64,000 nucleotides of DNA from Poa pratensis (GCA_947311845.1 CAMZMU010000040.1:65901564-65965563), one strand, 5' to 3'; positions 12,650 through 24,409 are shown, counted from the stretch's first letter. A program made the numbers and translations. Notes: generated from the sequence alone by a model not told the origin.

Positions 12650-13960
12650 TTCTCCAACTAGATCCCCAACTTCCCCCCTATATGCCCGGACCCCCCATAC
12701 TCAGCCGAAACGTCTGAACTGTCTGGCACCCCTCATACCCAGCCCATATGTCCGGCGGAAATGGGGCTGCCCGGCACAACCGCCACGTCAGACCCACTCC
12801 AATCACACGAAATCAGACTGCACCCTCGCCGACTCCCTCCTCCCATTTTTCTCGCCCGCGCCGCCCCTTCCTACCTCTGCCGATGTTCTCATCCTAACTC
12901 CACTGCCGCCCCGAACCTGCAGTGGACCCGAGCCAAACCCTCGACGTGCTTCGCCACCGCCCCGGACATGGTCAACGTCCTCGTACGCTGCACCCCGGTA
13001 TGTTTACACCGCCAGACAAACACTTTGCCCATCATGTGTTGGGAAAATTGTTGGAGTTTTTATTGTTTAGTATACAAAGAGTTCATAGGTGATGAGGATG
13101 ATAGCAAGATCGACCACGACAAAGATGCGGACATGATGGTGATGATGAGCATAATGGAGAAGGAGGAGTATGTTCTCAACTTTAAGTGTTCGATAAAGTC
13201 TAGAATAGTTGTGGCATGTGATATGATCCAAGTGTGCACGAGACCTCTACAGGGACTACATCAAGCCTGATCTGGTCTTCCACAAGGGCTTTTTCCGGCG
13301 TCACTTCTGGATGATCTTTAACTTGTTGGGGCGCATAGTGGAAGAAGTGATGAAGTTTGATACCTACTTCACGTTGAGAAAAGATTGTTCCTGACAACTT
13401 TCCTTCTTTCCTATGCAGAAATGCACGACAGTTTTGAAGATGCTTGCCTATGGTCTGCTGATGCCATTGAAGAGTATGTCCCGATGGGGATTGGGGACAA
13501 CACATGCATTGGATGAAAATGGTGAAAAAAATTCATAGGTTTTGGTGAAGGTGTTTGGATCAGAATATTTGAGAGAACTAAATGTTGAGTACACCGAAAA
13601 GTTAACAGCCATCGGAGTATAAAGAGGTTTTCCAGGACGCTTGGTTTAGTTGAATGCGTGCATTGGCAATGGAAAAAACGCCCAACTGATTTGCACGGAG
13701 TACCAAGGTCACATCGAAGAGGACACAATCATACTTGAAGGAGTGGCATCAAAAGAATTAAAAGGATTTGACGTGTCTAGTTTTCGGAATGATATCAATG
13801 TGTTACAACGGTCAGTGATGTTCAAACAAATTTGTGATGGGTATGCTCCGGCTATGTTATGCATTTGTGAAGACTATAACCAATCTCAAGGTATATGGAG
13901 TGCCTCCAGTCTTGTTGGGGTTTTGTTCGTGGAGCTGCAATGATATGCTATTATTATTAT
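12650..13960 (+). pseudogene. Decayed PIF/Harbinger transposase
   Basis: Between about 13240 and 13900, frames with interruptions read RDYIKPDLVFHKGFFRRHFW, then QKCTTVLKMLAYG, EYLRELN, ACIGNGKNAQLICTEYQGH, TIILEGVASKELK and NDINVLQRS. This is the order found in grass PIF/Harbinger transposases (DDE_4 family). Several stops and frameshifts break it; for example the first catalytic-Asp region, normally DCMHWEW-like, reads NACIGNGKN. The left side, from GAGCTTCTCCAAC at about 12650, looks like a typical element end. No matching right end was found, so it is truncated or rearranged. Confidence 0.7.
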
Positions 13961-14171
13961 GCCAAGAGCGAAAGTACAACAGTTTCATTGAAATCATGTT
14001 TTGTGAAACTAATTGCCACTACACCTCATTGTCTAGAACCTAACTTTCCGAGAGAGAGATTTTGGGGGCGGTGGGGTAGGGAAGAGGGAGAGGGAGAGAA
14101 GGATTCCTTTTGACCGAAACAGCGAACAAGGAGGTGCATCGGCATCAAAAGTTACAAACCTGAACATGTTT

Positions 14172-15273
14172 TTTTTTTGAACAGGGAGCGCCCCAAAGGG
14201 GCAGAACCTTCATTATAAACAACGATGGAGGTACACATGATTACAAAGAACCCCATGAAATAGGAAAATTACATATAGGTCCTTGACATTTGTAAGGAAG
14301 GCCTCGCTGAAAAATATGGAAACGCAATCGAGTCCTCCTTCTTCTCCACCGAGGAGCACAGAGACGAGCACGCTGTAGCCATGGACATCGACGGGGACAA
14401 AACCACTTGTCTCTGTCCCGACAACGCCCTCAGCGGCCAGTCTCGACGGCCTCACAAAGGAGGTTGCAATAACGCCGGGCAATCTCACCGGCTTGAAGGG
14501 CCAACTCATGGCCATGGATGTCGGCCAACCATCTGGGGTTGCCGATGTGTTGCTCCAACAGCAGGTTCTTGAACTCCAGCACCACTCCGAATCACCATCC
14601 GCCATCCCGCCGACCTCCTGCATCGCCACCATGGCACCCAAAGAGAGAACGACAGGAGCAGCCTTCAAGCTCGCCGGAGCAGTACAGGCACGCCCACACC
14701 GCATCGAAGAAATTGGCTCGCCATCAGACCCTAGGTTCCTGCCACGGACCAGGGGAGGCAAGCGGAGATGATAGCGATGACGGCATACCTCCACATCGGG
14801 CTTATTGAGGCAGCGGCGTAACCCCACCTTTCCCCTTCTCCACCATGAAGCCAAGAGAAAGACAGACCTCCACCACGCCGACGAAATACCCGCAGATTCG
14901 TCGGTGTAGCTGCCTTTGCGCACCTTATTCATGGAGATGCTCGCAGCCTTGTCCGCCACTTGCGCCGTCACTTGCCACTTTGACGCCGCAGCCACGAAGC
15001 AAAGCTTCAAGATACCCTGGCCATGGCCGCCAAGGACCAGGGAACTACTCCAACACGCCATAAAGGACCAAACTCCAAAGCAACTCATCCTAAAACTACT
15101 CCTAATATATACAGGCCGCCGTGCACCTCTCCCTACTCCTCTCCGGCCGGCCGCGCCATGGAAGGAGGTCCGGGATCGGCCCGGGATCTGGAGGCTTTCT
15201 CCGACTCTCAACGGGGGCTCTCAGGAAGAGATAAGGTTCCGAACTCTTACTACGGCCTTTTTTCGAACCAGTC
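14172..15273 (-). mobile_element. Poly(A)-tailed retroposon without reverse transcriptase
   Basis: A 13 bp target duplication, CCTGAACATGTTT, lies at 14159-14171 and 15274-15286. The plus strand starts with a run of T followed by gaacagggagcgcccc, so the element sits in reverse with a poly(A) tail. The minus strand has a long open frame of 332 codons (14213-15211) with many Trp, Cys and Arg residues and no domain I recognise. No reverse transcriptase, RNase H or endonuclease motif is present. The tail CTCCCTGTTCAAAAAA resembles the tail of the LINE ending at 63500, so it was probably moved by LINE machinery. Confidence 0.75.
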
Positions 15274-15286
15274 CCTGAACATGTTT

Positions 15287-15658
15287 CAGAGCTGTGCTCT
15301 CTGCCCTCAACAACAGCACCGAGCATACTTACTTTCGAGGATGGAAGTGAACCACTGCTGGGAGAGGAGGGGCAAAGGGCAGCAGATCGCTAGAATCTTT
15401 ACCGCGGCAGTAAAATGATACAGCGCGCACAGCTAGTGGGTTTATCTGGTCCTTGAAATGGCTATTGTTTGTGCAAAAAAAAAAAAACGGGCACTGCCAG
15501 CGAGCCAAACAACAGATCGACTGAAATTGTCGGATGCTCAGTAGCCCCACGGTCAGCATGTCAGCACTCAGCTGTATCAGCCCCTACTGTTCTCTCTCTC
15601 TCTCTGATGTAAATCAATTTTTCTCTTTGTGCCAAGAAAACCGGTGGACACGTTTTTC
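15287..15658. other. Spacer, no gene recognised
   Basis: The spacer contains a poly(A) run at about 15475-15487 and a short TC repeat at about 15591-15605. No coding or transposon end could be supported. Confidence 0.4.
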
Positions 15659-16026
15659 TCCTGAGCACCATTGCTCCCTCATGTTTAAGAAAATCGAAAA
15701 TCATATTTAGAAGTTTCAAAAAATTCTTAAATAAATCACAGTGTAGCCAATGATATATCCCAGTAACGTGCAAAAATATCAACTTAAATTAATTTGTATT
15801 TTCAGCTACACAAAAATAACAAATGTGTAGATCCGAGTATGTGTATTTTCAAATCTTTACGTTTTATCAGATTTGTTATTTTTATGTACCCCATAATATA
15901 AAGTATCTCAAATTACAAGTTTGCACGTTGGTGGGATACACCACCTTTTTTTTTTTTCAGATTTTTCTGAAATTCATAAATATGATTTTCGAATTTTTTA
16001 TATAAGAGAGAGCATTGGTGCCTGGG
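15659..16026. mobile_element. Long-inverted-repeat MITE (unclassified family, copy 1)
   Basis: The left arm (about 15659-15735) and right arm (about 15955-16026) are inverted copies sharing GAGCACCATTGCTC-like tips and GAAAATCATATTTA. The inner arms also pair (AGCTACACAAAAATAACAAA with TTTGTTATTTTTATGTA), so most of the element can fold into one hairpin. No clear target duplication was found. Confidence 0.65.
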
Positions 16027-16665
16027 ATCAAGAAACACTTTCAGCAAGAAAACGGAGGATACAATCAAACAACCTTCCGTCGAATGCTGGTGGTACTCTC
16101 CCCGTTTGATATTTCACCGCATCTTTAGTGTTTGTAAAAATCGAATGCTGTAAGATTTTACCAAATAACTAGGAGAGTATATCAGCATCCACAATATCAA
16201 ATCAAAACTACTACAATCATCATAAAAAAACACTTACGTATTATATGTATTTCATATTGTATATGTTTATAGTTTTCCCCATATACTTAGTCAAATTTTG
16301 CACTTTGATTTTGACCAAACCATATATGTGGAATAATTTGATTTTGGAACCGAGAGAGAGCACCTAAGAACAAGATGACAAAAACATGTGAAATTGATAT
16401 GGACTAGAAGGAAATGATTGCAATGGTAGATCATCAATAAGTAGTGGTAGTATCATCTTACGAGTAAGAGTAATTACAAGAGACTTCGTGGTAACCATTT
16501 GTCGCATGTTAAAAGATATGTTTGATTCGAAAGGTTTCAGTGAGAAATTAAATTGGATAATTTTTTTAAGAAAATTTATATGGTTTCTTTGAGGAGACTA
16601 ACAATTCGCGACTATGCACTCTCTACTGCATGTAGGGAAGTACACCACACGGGAAAACACAAATG
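16027..16665. other. AT-rich spacer, no gene recognised
   Basis: No coding, RNA or delimited mobile feature was supported here. Confidence 0.4.
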
Positions 16666-17046
16666 GAGGCCGAGCTCCAGTGAGCCATTTGTTTTAAAAA
16701 TTCCAAAATTCATATTTCAAAGTTTCAAAAAAATATGGAAAAAATAATCCTAGACGTAGATGATGCATTATACGAACATATAAAATCTCAAGTCAAAAGA
16801 ATTCATATTTTGCACTACATAAAAATTACATGATCTGATGGATTTGGGTGAGTTAATTTTTTTTCACTGTTCACTACTTTCAGATGTTAGACTTTATCAT
16901 TTCTGCGCAGCCCAAACTATAAGATATTTCTAGTTGAGATTTTACATGTTGGTAGAAACAATGTCGACATGAAAAACTTTCCAATTTTTTTGAAACTTAA
17001 GAGCCTCACCGAAGTTTGGGCTCTATTTGTCCGCTCTCGACACCCA
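16666..17046. mobile_element. Long-inverted-repeat MITE (same family, copy 2, degraded)
   Basis: The left tip GGCCGAGCTCCAGTGAGCC with AAGTTTCAAAAAAAT, and the right side TTTTTTTGAAACTTAAGAG, CTCACCGAAGTTTGGGCTC, are inverted. Its AT-rich interior resembles the elements at 15659 and 19130. The arms are diverged and the exact ends are uncertain. Confidence 0.5.
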
Positions 17047-17883
17047 CTACTGACGGATAAAATCTTTAAGTGGAATTTTTTTCTCAAAGTTTCTTACGAA
17101 TCTAATAATATCGGTTTGATACTTACATGTTATAATATTGTTTATCCATACTCACATTTATTAAAGTTTAAATTTGACCAATCCTAGTATACATAATAAT
17201 TTAAAATAGAGGAAGTATAATCACAAGAGAAAATAAACTAGGGTTTGAAATCTTGACCTGGTCAGTGGTCTATCCAAACTCGAGAAGACAAAATTGAGAA
17301 AAAGCAGGCGATTTGCCCATGTGGAAGTGAGGCAGACGAAAACAAAGACCGGAAGGCAGCAGACGAGCGGTACGACTTGAGTGATACCAAAAGGTCGTTC
17401 CAAGTTTCAATCGTGCTTTAAGTTTTTAAAGTTATGTTTGGCCTTGGAAGGGAGGAATATTACAAAGGCAAAGTTGAAACTGAAATCCATGGTAACAAGG
17501 GTATAAGAAGCCCAAGACGACAAGCATCATTGCATATAACGATATATGTAGCGGTAAAGGGCCCACGGAGAACATCATTCTACACAGAAAGATTACAGGA
17601 TGAACCACTAAACACACGTAATGAACCGGGCACCTACTAACGTTTTCTTCCTCCAGACACTAACTGACCATCTTGAACCAAAAAATGTCTTGCAACACTG
17701 ATGCTTCGCGATGCATATAGATCGACCCAAAATACTTCCGTAGTTCATAGGACTAATCTAGCTTGCAAAATGTACCTTAGACAAAAGGCTTTCCCACATT
17801 GATCGTCATCACAGCTTCTAGCCATCCCGTAATCCTGCCACGCCATTGCTAAGATCGATCTTGAGATGAGATAGGAGTCGAAA
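17047..17883. other. Spacer between repeats and the AHL gene
   Basis: No other gene is evident. The last few hundred bases (toward 17883) lie downstream of the AHL stop codon and may be its 3' UTR. Confidence 0.4.
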
Positions 17884-18921
17884 TCATGGCTTGACGCCGC
17901 TCAAGCTCCCTAAATCGACGCCGGGTGCGGGCGACCGCCGGTAGCTCCCAACATTTCCTCCAAGTCTGTGCAACGACCCGTCAAGCCTACTGCTGTCGCC
18001 AGGGTCATCGCTTCCGGTCACCTCAGACGACTGCGATGCCACGGGCTGCTGCGGTAGAGCGCCGGGTGACATCGCTGCGCCTGCTCCCTGCGCATCGGCG
18101 GCTGCGGTGGCTGTGCCTGTGGCTGCCTCATCTTCTTCCCCCTCAAGCGGCAGCCGCTCGTAGACGGTACTCCCAAACGACGCGGCCATGAGGAACACCG
18201 GCCCGGCGGCGACGAGGTGGCCGACCACGCTCCCGCCGAAGACCTGCCCCTGCTCGCCCGCGAGGAACACGGCGAGGCCGCTTGCTGCTGGGGGCGCGGG
18301 CGGCGGCAACATCGTGCCCGTGAGAGACAGGATCTCGAACTGCCCGGCAAAGGTGGCTACCAGGCCGTCCGGCGACGACGCGCCAGGCTGACGGAGCGCG
18401 ACGTTGGTGACGGAACCGCCTCCGCTGAGCACGCAGACGCCGCGCTGGCGGCGGCGCGCGTACTCGGCGAGGCACTCGACGACGTCGGCGCCGGCGGCGA
18501 CCTCGAGGATGTGGGAGTGGAGCGCGTAGGGGCTGTCCTGCGTCACGATGATGGGCGGCTTGGGCTTGTTCTTGGACCCCGCTGGCCTCCCTCGATGGCG
18601 CCGCGTCGGTAGCACGGACCCCCCGCCGCCCTCCGCCGGCACCATGGCCGACAAGGACGGCTTCTGGTCGGCGCCGCCCCCGTGGTGCTCGGCACCGACG
18701 ACGGAGGCAGGGCTCCTGTCCGGCGACGCCATGGAGTGCTGTTCCGCCTTGACGTGCGTGCTGGGACAGAGTGCCGTCGGCGGCGGCAGCTGAGCGAGAA
18801 GGAGGTCTAGGTAGCGCGACGGGCCCCGAGTCTCGTCGCCGCCATGGTCCATCCCGGCCATGGCGCGCTCTTCGGCCCGCTCGCACCACTTGCTCGCCGC
18901 CAGCTTCTCTCGAGACTCCAT
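17884..18921 (-). CDS. AHL: AT-hook motif nuclear-localized (AHL) protein, intronless
   Basis: Nuclear DNA-binding protein that grips the minor groove of AT-rich DNA and forms complexes through its PPC/DUF296 domain. Plant AHLs regulate chromatin, growth and organ development. The single 345-residue frame starts [12 protein letters not shown] and stops at 17884-17886. One AT-hook of the [14 protein letters not shown] type lies at residues 107-123, and the PPC domain spans about 130-258 with [27 protein letters not shown] and FGGSVVGHL. The GRFEIL signature of clade-A AHLs reads GQFEIL here (193-198). One AT-hook of this type and the lack of introns fit the clade-A (type I) group. The Ala/Ser-rich C-terminal tail is variable in the family. 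Three hairpin MITEs lie on its two sides. Confidence 0.93.
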   Translation of the reverse strand: MESREKLAASKWCERAEERAMAGMDHGGDETRGPSRYLDLLLAQLPPPTALCPSTHVKAEQHSMASPDRSPASVVGAEHHGGGADQKPSLSAMVPAEGGGGSVLPTRRHRGRPAGSKNKPKPPIIVTQDSPYALHSHILEVAAGADVVECLAEYARRRQRGVCVLSGGGSVTNVALRQPGASSPDGLVATFAGQFEILSLTGTMLPPPAPPAASGLAVFLAGEQGQVFGGSVVGHLVAAGPVFLMAASFGSTVYERLPLEGEEDEAATGTATAAADAQGAGAAMSPGALPQQPVASQSSEVTGSDDPGDSSRLDGSLHRLGGNVGSYRRSPAPGVDLGSLSGVKP

Positions 18922-19129
18922 CTTCTAGCAAAAAAGCTCCTCACTTTGGATTTCTGGCCGGCGCGGCGCGACACCGCACAAGCAAAAAGGGATAGTGTAC
19001 CGTAGGCGGCGGGATGTGGACTCTGGAAACGAGACGAGACGAAGTGGCTACTGGTGATCATGGGGAACATTTCGGTTCCGAGGTTCTATCATGGGTGCTA
19101 TATACGCGCAGTCATTTTGCCTCCCGACT

Positions 19130-19470
19130 CCCGAGTACTCGTGATTCTACTAGTATCTTATAAAATTCAAATATATTTAAAAGTTTTGAAAAAAACTGAA
19201 AACAAATTCGCACGTTGTCAAATGTCAATGATGTATACTATAAGCGTGTAAAATCACAATGCCATTTTTTTATATTATGAGCTACACAAAAATGATAAAA
19301 ATTTGAAATTTAAAACTATAAATTGTTCACTATATTTAGATATGTACGTTTGTTATTTTTTGTGTAGCTCAAAACGTAAGTAATTTTGTATTGCGATTTT
19401 ACACGTTTGTAATATATATCATTGAGAAAATCCATGATTTTTTTCAGATCTTTACCAACTCTCCACTTAG
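19130..19470. mobile_element. Long-inverted-repeat MITE (same family, copy 3), upstream of AHL
   Basis: The central arms pair: GAGCTACACAAAAATGATAAA (about 19277) with TTTGTTATTTTTTGTGTAGCTC (about 19349-19370). Outside them, GCGTGTAAAATCACAA pairs with TTGCGATTTTACACG. The outer tips are eroded. The motif AGCTACACAAAAAT is shared with the copy at 15659. It lies about 200 bp upstream of the AHL start codon. Confidence 0.6.
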
Positions 19471-19619
19471 GCTATATACAATTCATAAGCGACGGGAAAA
19501 GTTGTATAGAATTCTTGACAACTTAATTTATACCACAACGTAAAATTAAACTGTAAATTCAATTTAGAGTTTCAGATCTAAGAAGTACATAATGCAATCT
19601 TAAACATGCGCGAATTAAA

Positions 19620-20165
19620 TTTTTTTTGAAATTAACTGCGTATATTCATAGAAAGTACCACGTACAAAGTACATCGTACAGAAGACAAATACAGACATAC
19701 ATACGCAGAGGATACAGAGCAGAGCAACCGTCGGCAGCACCTCCGTCGTCGAGGAAGAAGACCGGCGCCCACCTTCTTGCCACAGCCCGAGGGCACCTCA
19801 TCAGAAGAACGCCGCAGAAGCCTTCCGCCGCGCAGCGACGGAGTCTAGGCCGTTGAACGAGCACGGCGCAGACCCTCCCACTCCAGCAGCACCACCTTCC
19901 CGCAACCGGCTTCGACACCGACACCCACAAGCGCAGCTGACGACGCTCCGCCCTGAGATCCCACCGCCGAGCCCCCCGCCTACACGGACCCGGCGGGATC
20001 CAGCAGATCTCGAGCACCCCGCCTGGCCTCGAGCCTCTGCACCGCGAGCGCGACGACGGCGAGCCCCGAGGAGCTCCACCGCCGGAGAAGGGTCGCACCG
20101 ACACCAAAACGCCCATCCGCAGCACCACCTCCTCCAAGGCGCCGCCGACGAGTCTTCCGTGGGCA
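19620..20165 (-). mobile_element. Possible further poly(A)-tailed GC-rich retroposon
   Basis: A run of eight T at about 19620, followed by GC-rich DNA with long minus-strand frames (for example 19801-20166, 121 codons), resembles the three retroposons with target duplications in this window. Here I could not find matching flanking repeats, so the right boundary is a guess. Confidence 0.35.
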
Positions 20166-20497
20166 TGAGTGCAGTATTTACATTAAGACCAAGATTAGGC
20201 CAAAGAAACTAAACCAGACAACACAACACATTTCTATATAATTTGAAGGTTTCAAATCTAGTACTATATTTTTTTCACGAAAAACCTTACAGTTTGAAAA
20301 TTTTAAGACTTCCAAGAGTAGACACACACGAATACAACTGAAATTGGACGAACTTTTATTTTAGTACGGACATACGGTCACGAAAATGTGTGCCTTTCTT
20401 GTGCCAACTGCTACTGGCTTTTTTACCATGTTCCTTTAATCCTTTTGACCATCTTTTTGCCAATACAAGCAAAGAATCTCCACGTAGGCAAACGAGA
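20166..20497. other. Spacer left of the Harbinger element
   Basis: AT-rich; nothing else recognised. Confidence 0.4.
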
Positions 20498-20769
20498 TAA
20501 GGGTGTGTTTGGTGTCCGTAACCAAGTGGAATGTAACGGGTCGGACCTGTTCCAGGACGTGATTCCCGTGTTTGGTAGAGGAGTAGAACGAGAACCAAGT
20601 AGTTCCCACGAACCGAATATTCGGCTGAGATGCGGAACGATGTCGTTCCACCAAATCGAAGGAACCAACTCGTTCGCAGCGGATTAAGGGAAAAAAAAAG
20701 AGAAGGGCACCGCTCACCCGCATCTCACCCCACGCACAAAGCCTCACCACGCACGAAAACCTCATCCTC

Positions 20770-21120
20770 CTCCTCCTCCTCCGCATTTCACCCATCGCTG
20801 GCGGCGCCCTCCTCCGCCTCAGCCCCGACGGCGCCCTCCTCCGCATCCTCTGCCCCGACGACGAACTCCTCCGCCGCCTCAGCCCTGACGCCGCCATCCT
20901 CCGCCTCTCACCCGACGGCGCCCTCCTCCGCATCCTCTGCCCCGACGACGAACTCCTCCGCCGCCTCAGCCCGACGCCGCCATCCTCCGCCTCTCACCCG
21001 ACGGCGCCCTCCTCCGCATCCTCTGCCCCGACGACGAACTCCTCCGCCGCCTCAGCCCCGACGCCGCCATCCTCCGCCTCTCACCCGACGCCGCCATCCT
21101 CCGCCTCTCACCCGGCGGCG
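20770..21120 (+). repeat. ~86 bp GC-rich minisatellite in the Harbinger 5' region
   Basis: Near-identical units starting GACGGCGCCCTCCTCCGC begin at about 20827, 20914 and 21000 (spacing 87 and 86 bp) and contain GACGACGAACTCCTCCGCC. They lie upstream of the transposase ATG. Frames through them are long on both strands only because of the composition. Confidence 0.8.
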
Positions 21121-21396
21121 CCCTGACCAGCGGCGGGAACCGGATTGCGGGTCGGCCGGCAGAGCACCAACTCGTCTTGCGACGGCGGCGCAGATAAGGT
21201 ACGTCGACCCACTCCTCTGCCGTCCTCCTCACCTCTAGGTGATTTACAGAGAGATTGAGACGAGAGGATTACAATTAAACTATTGTTTGGTTTTCTTGAT
21301 ATGTGTTTCTGTTGTGGCTGTTTGTTGTTGTCCACTATATATGCAATGCTTACAAATATTTAGGTACTATATTTTGATAGAATATATGCATTGTAG

Positions 21397-22722
21397 ATGG
21401 TCAAGATCATGAGTAGGAGGAAAAAGCTGGCTAGGGGAGCTGCTGTTTTTATGACCCTTGCTGCAGTGGCTGTCGCTGTTCGTGCTATTATGAGGAAGAG
21501 AAGACCCCGTATTACCTATGGCCCGATGCATGAAAGAGATAGGATCAGATTTGATTATTTCAACCAAAAAATATGGCAATGCGATGTGACGTGTAGAAAT
21601 ATGTTAAGGTTTGATAGAGCACCGTTCTTCCGGTTGTGTGACATGTTGAGGGAGCGCAAGTTATTAGAGCATAGCACTAATGTAAGCGTGGAGCAACAAG
21701 TGGCGATGTTTTTACATACTATTGGGCATAACCTTCGGAATAGGGTTGTTGCAACCAATTGTGGTAGATCATTCTACACAATTAGCATTTATTTTAGGAA
21801 AGTCCTTCATGCCATAGGAGAGTTGCGTAATGATTACATCAGGCCACCATCATTGGAGATCCCAGAAAAAATTGCAGGAAATCATCGATTTGACCCATAT
21901 TTTAAGGTATTTGCAAAAACTATTCCTTTCGTGGTAGAAATTCCAACATGGATCTTAATATGTTCACTATATAGGATTGTATTGGAGCTATCGATGGTAC
22001 ACATGTGCGAGCATCTGTTACCAAAGACATGGAGGATTCTTTTCGTGGTAGAAAGCCCTTTAATACTCAAAATGTGATGGCAGCGGTTGATTTTGACCTT
22101 CGCTTCACATATGTGTTGGCTGGTTGGGAAGGGTCGGCACATGATGCAACCGTCTTAGCTGATGCATTAGGGCGTGAGAGAGGTCTACAAGTACCACAAG
22201 GTAAATGGAATAGTTTATGCTGGTTAGGAAAATACCTAATTGCAAACCAGTTTCACCAATTTTTCTTTTCATTTGTTAGGAAAATACTACCTAGTTGATG
22301 CTGGTTATGGAGCGAAGACCGGTTTCATGCCACCCTTTCGTGCTGTGAGATACCATTTGAACGAGTGGGGTAGCAATCCGGTCCAGAATGAAAAGGAGCT
22401 TTTCAACCTTAGGCACTCATCTCTACGGGTGACGGTAGAGCGAGCTTTCGGCTCTCTCAAGAGACGTTTCAAAATTTTAGATGATGCCAAAGGCTTTTTT
22501 AAGTTTCCGGTGCAAGTTGACATAGTTGTAGTTTGTTGCATCCTTCATAACTATGCACTCTCTCAAGGGATTGATGAGTTTATTATACCGGAGGTGACAT
22601 GGACCACCCAACCAATTCGGACATCAAGGCAACAAGCAAGTGACCATAGGGCCATGGTAGCTTTAACGGAACAAATGGCCACACAAATGTGGCAAGATAG
22701 GCAAGCCATGTATGGAAACTGA
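21397..22722 (+). CDS. PIF/Harbinger transposase (DDE_4, ALP1-like), three exons
   Basis: Cuts and joins the element's ends using two Asp and one Glu. Exons: 21397-21906, 21975-22200 and 22280-22722. The introns start gtattt and gtaaat and end atag and ttag. Spliced product 392 residues with no stop. Helix-turn-helix region near residues 97-155 (VSVEQQVAMFLHTIGHNLRN). Catalytic residues: D177 in GAIDGTHV, D252 in YYLVDAGY and E299 in VTVERAFG, with the second D to E spacing normal for the family. The family's RSGETIS-type motif reads GRSFYTIS here. Unspliced, the frame would end at 22077, so the intron calls decide the reading. The same fold gave rise to the host protein ALP1/HARBI1, but the flanking ends show this copy is a transposon gene. 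Confidence 0.9.
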
Positions 22723-22965
22723 TGTGTGTGGCATTCTCCATGTGGAAACATGTATTTCGTATCTTGTAATGCTTTGTATGCAACCTATTTATTGGCTGGA
22801 CATAAAGTGCCATTTTCTAAGTTCGAACCATGTATTTGATATCTTGTAATGCATTTTATGCAACCTATTCATTGGCTGGACAGAAAGTGCCATTTTCTTA
22901 GTTGAAATCATGCATATGTGATGTTTTAATGCATTTTATTCAACTTATTCATTGGCTAGACAGAA

Positions 22966-23902
22966 ATGGAAAATGAGGAAGTCACTGCTGCAAGTGGGAA
23001 CACCGGTAAGAGCACTGCTGTGTGGGCCACCTCTATGACCAACATGATGATGGGCATTTTGGCTGACATGGTTGCTAGTGGGAAGAGAACTTCAAGTGGA
23101 TTCAAAAAATGCCATCTTCGTGAATGTGCTATGGCTTTGAATGATCATTTCAAGCTAACTATCACCGGGGACCAAGTTGGAAACCATCTCAAGAAGTGGA
23201 AGAAGATTTGGGGCAGGATAGTCCAATTGAAGAATTTAAGTGGAGCTCTATGGGATGAGGACACTTGCACTATTAGGCTTAGTGACGAACACTATGCAGG
23301 TCATTGTAAGGTAATCTTGTTATGAACACTATCTAGCATGCTATATTTTGTCTACATTATCTAATCACTTCCATGTTTTTGTGTAGGACCACAAACCTGA
23401 TGTCAACTACTTGAACACTCCTATTGAACACTATCGTGCCATGGAGACCATGTTTGGGACAACTACGGCTACGGGTCAGTATGCTAGGTCCGGGAATGAT
23501 GTCCTCTCTATTGACGCAGATGAAGAAGAGGACAATGCTGAGGTGAACGCGTCAGCAAATGTTGGCGAGTCATCTAGTTCCAAAGGACCAAAAAAGAAGA
23601 AGGCTAAGGTAGTGCACATTGAGGATGATGCACTAGTGACCACTCTCAAAGATGGGTTCAAACTTGTAGCTGAAGCACTAGTGAAGTCCGGAGGAGATGA
23701 TGATAACATACCCGATGGCTTGTGGGAAGCTTTGGTGTCCCTTAATGGATTTGATGAGGGACACATAGCTCATTACTATGCCCATCTTGTTGACAACGCA
23801 AAGATTGGAAAAGCATTCATGACTCTTAACAAGGACAACAAGTTGGTTTGGGTGGGTAGGTATGTGGAGAAGGTCTTTGGAGTGCGCTTTAATTTGAATT
23901 GA
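22966..23902 (+). CDS. Myb/SANT-like DNA-binding protein of the Harbinger element, two exons
   Basis: Partner protein (ORF1) that in PIF/Harbinger elements binds subterminal DNA and helps bring the transposase into the nucleus. Exons 22966-23310 and 23387-23902 (intron gtaatc to gtgtag) give 286 residues. Residues about 19-135 form a Myb_DNA-bind_3-type domain: VWATSMTNMMMG, SGFKKCHLRECAMALNDHF, QVGNHLKKWKKIW, then a TP-IEHYRAMETMFG stretch after the splice. An acidic segment (DADEEEDNAEV) and a basic run (GPKKKKAKV), a likely nuclear localisation signal, follow. It lies 243 bp after the transposase in the same direction. Confidence 0.85.
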
Positions 23903-24409
23903 AGTGATGGTATGAACTTCAATTCTCTTTAGGCTTGGTTTGTCATCCAATATTGCTATATGGACTGTAATGAAGTTGAACTATGCTTTTGGATGCCTAC
24001 TGTGACATGTACTAGACATGGTTGAATGAACTCTAAGTAATTTGGACTATTCATATGGCTTATATGTTATATGATTTGAACTCTGTGTTGTGTTGTTGGC
24101 ATATACTTGTTCTGATTGTGAATATATAGTTGTAACTGTTTATTGCTGAAAATATAAACAAAATGCTGCCAAAATTTCGATTTATATGATGACATACATG
24201 CACATTTGAGTGGTAAGACCACCATTCCTGTCAAAGAGGTGACTAGAAGCCAATTCTAGCAATTCCATTCTCACAACCAAACACATAACAGAACCGTTCC
24301 ATTACAGTTTTTTGGTCCAAACCAAACACAGGAATGGAATGGTTCAGTTCTGGTGGAATGGAACCATTCCATTCTATTCCACTTCGTTCAAATACCAAAC
24401 ACATCCTAA

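Larger units (their letters stand above)
20501..24406 (+). mobile_element. Complete, possibly autonomous PIF/Harbinger transposon (3.9 kb)
   Basis: The ends GGGTGTGTTTGGT and ACCAAACACATCC are 13 bp inverted repeats with one mismatch. They are flanked by the 3 bp duplication TAA at 20498-20500 and 24407-24409, the hallmark of PIF/Harbinger. Inside, in the same direction, are an uninterrupted spliced transposase and a Myb/SANT-like protein, the two proteins these elements need. The end motif TGTGTTTGGT recurs inside both subterminal regions (near 20569 on the left; near 24281 and 24322, inverted, on the right), as expected for protein-binding repeats. Confidence 0.92.

Noticed and set aside
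14213..15211. 332-codon minus-strand frame as a host gene
   Set aside because: It lies wholly inside a TSD-flanked poly(A) element and resembles no family I know. It is annotated with the element instead.
21907..22077. Transposase frameshift or early stop at 22077
   Set aside because: Removing a 68 bp GT/AG intron (21907-21974) restores the expected KDCIGAIDGTH sequence in frame.
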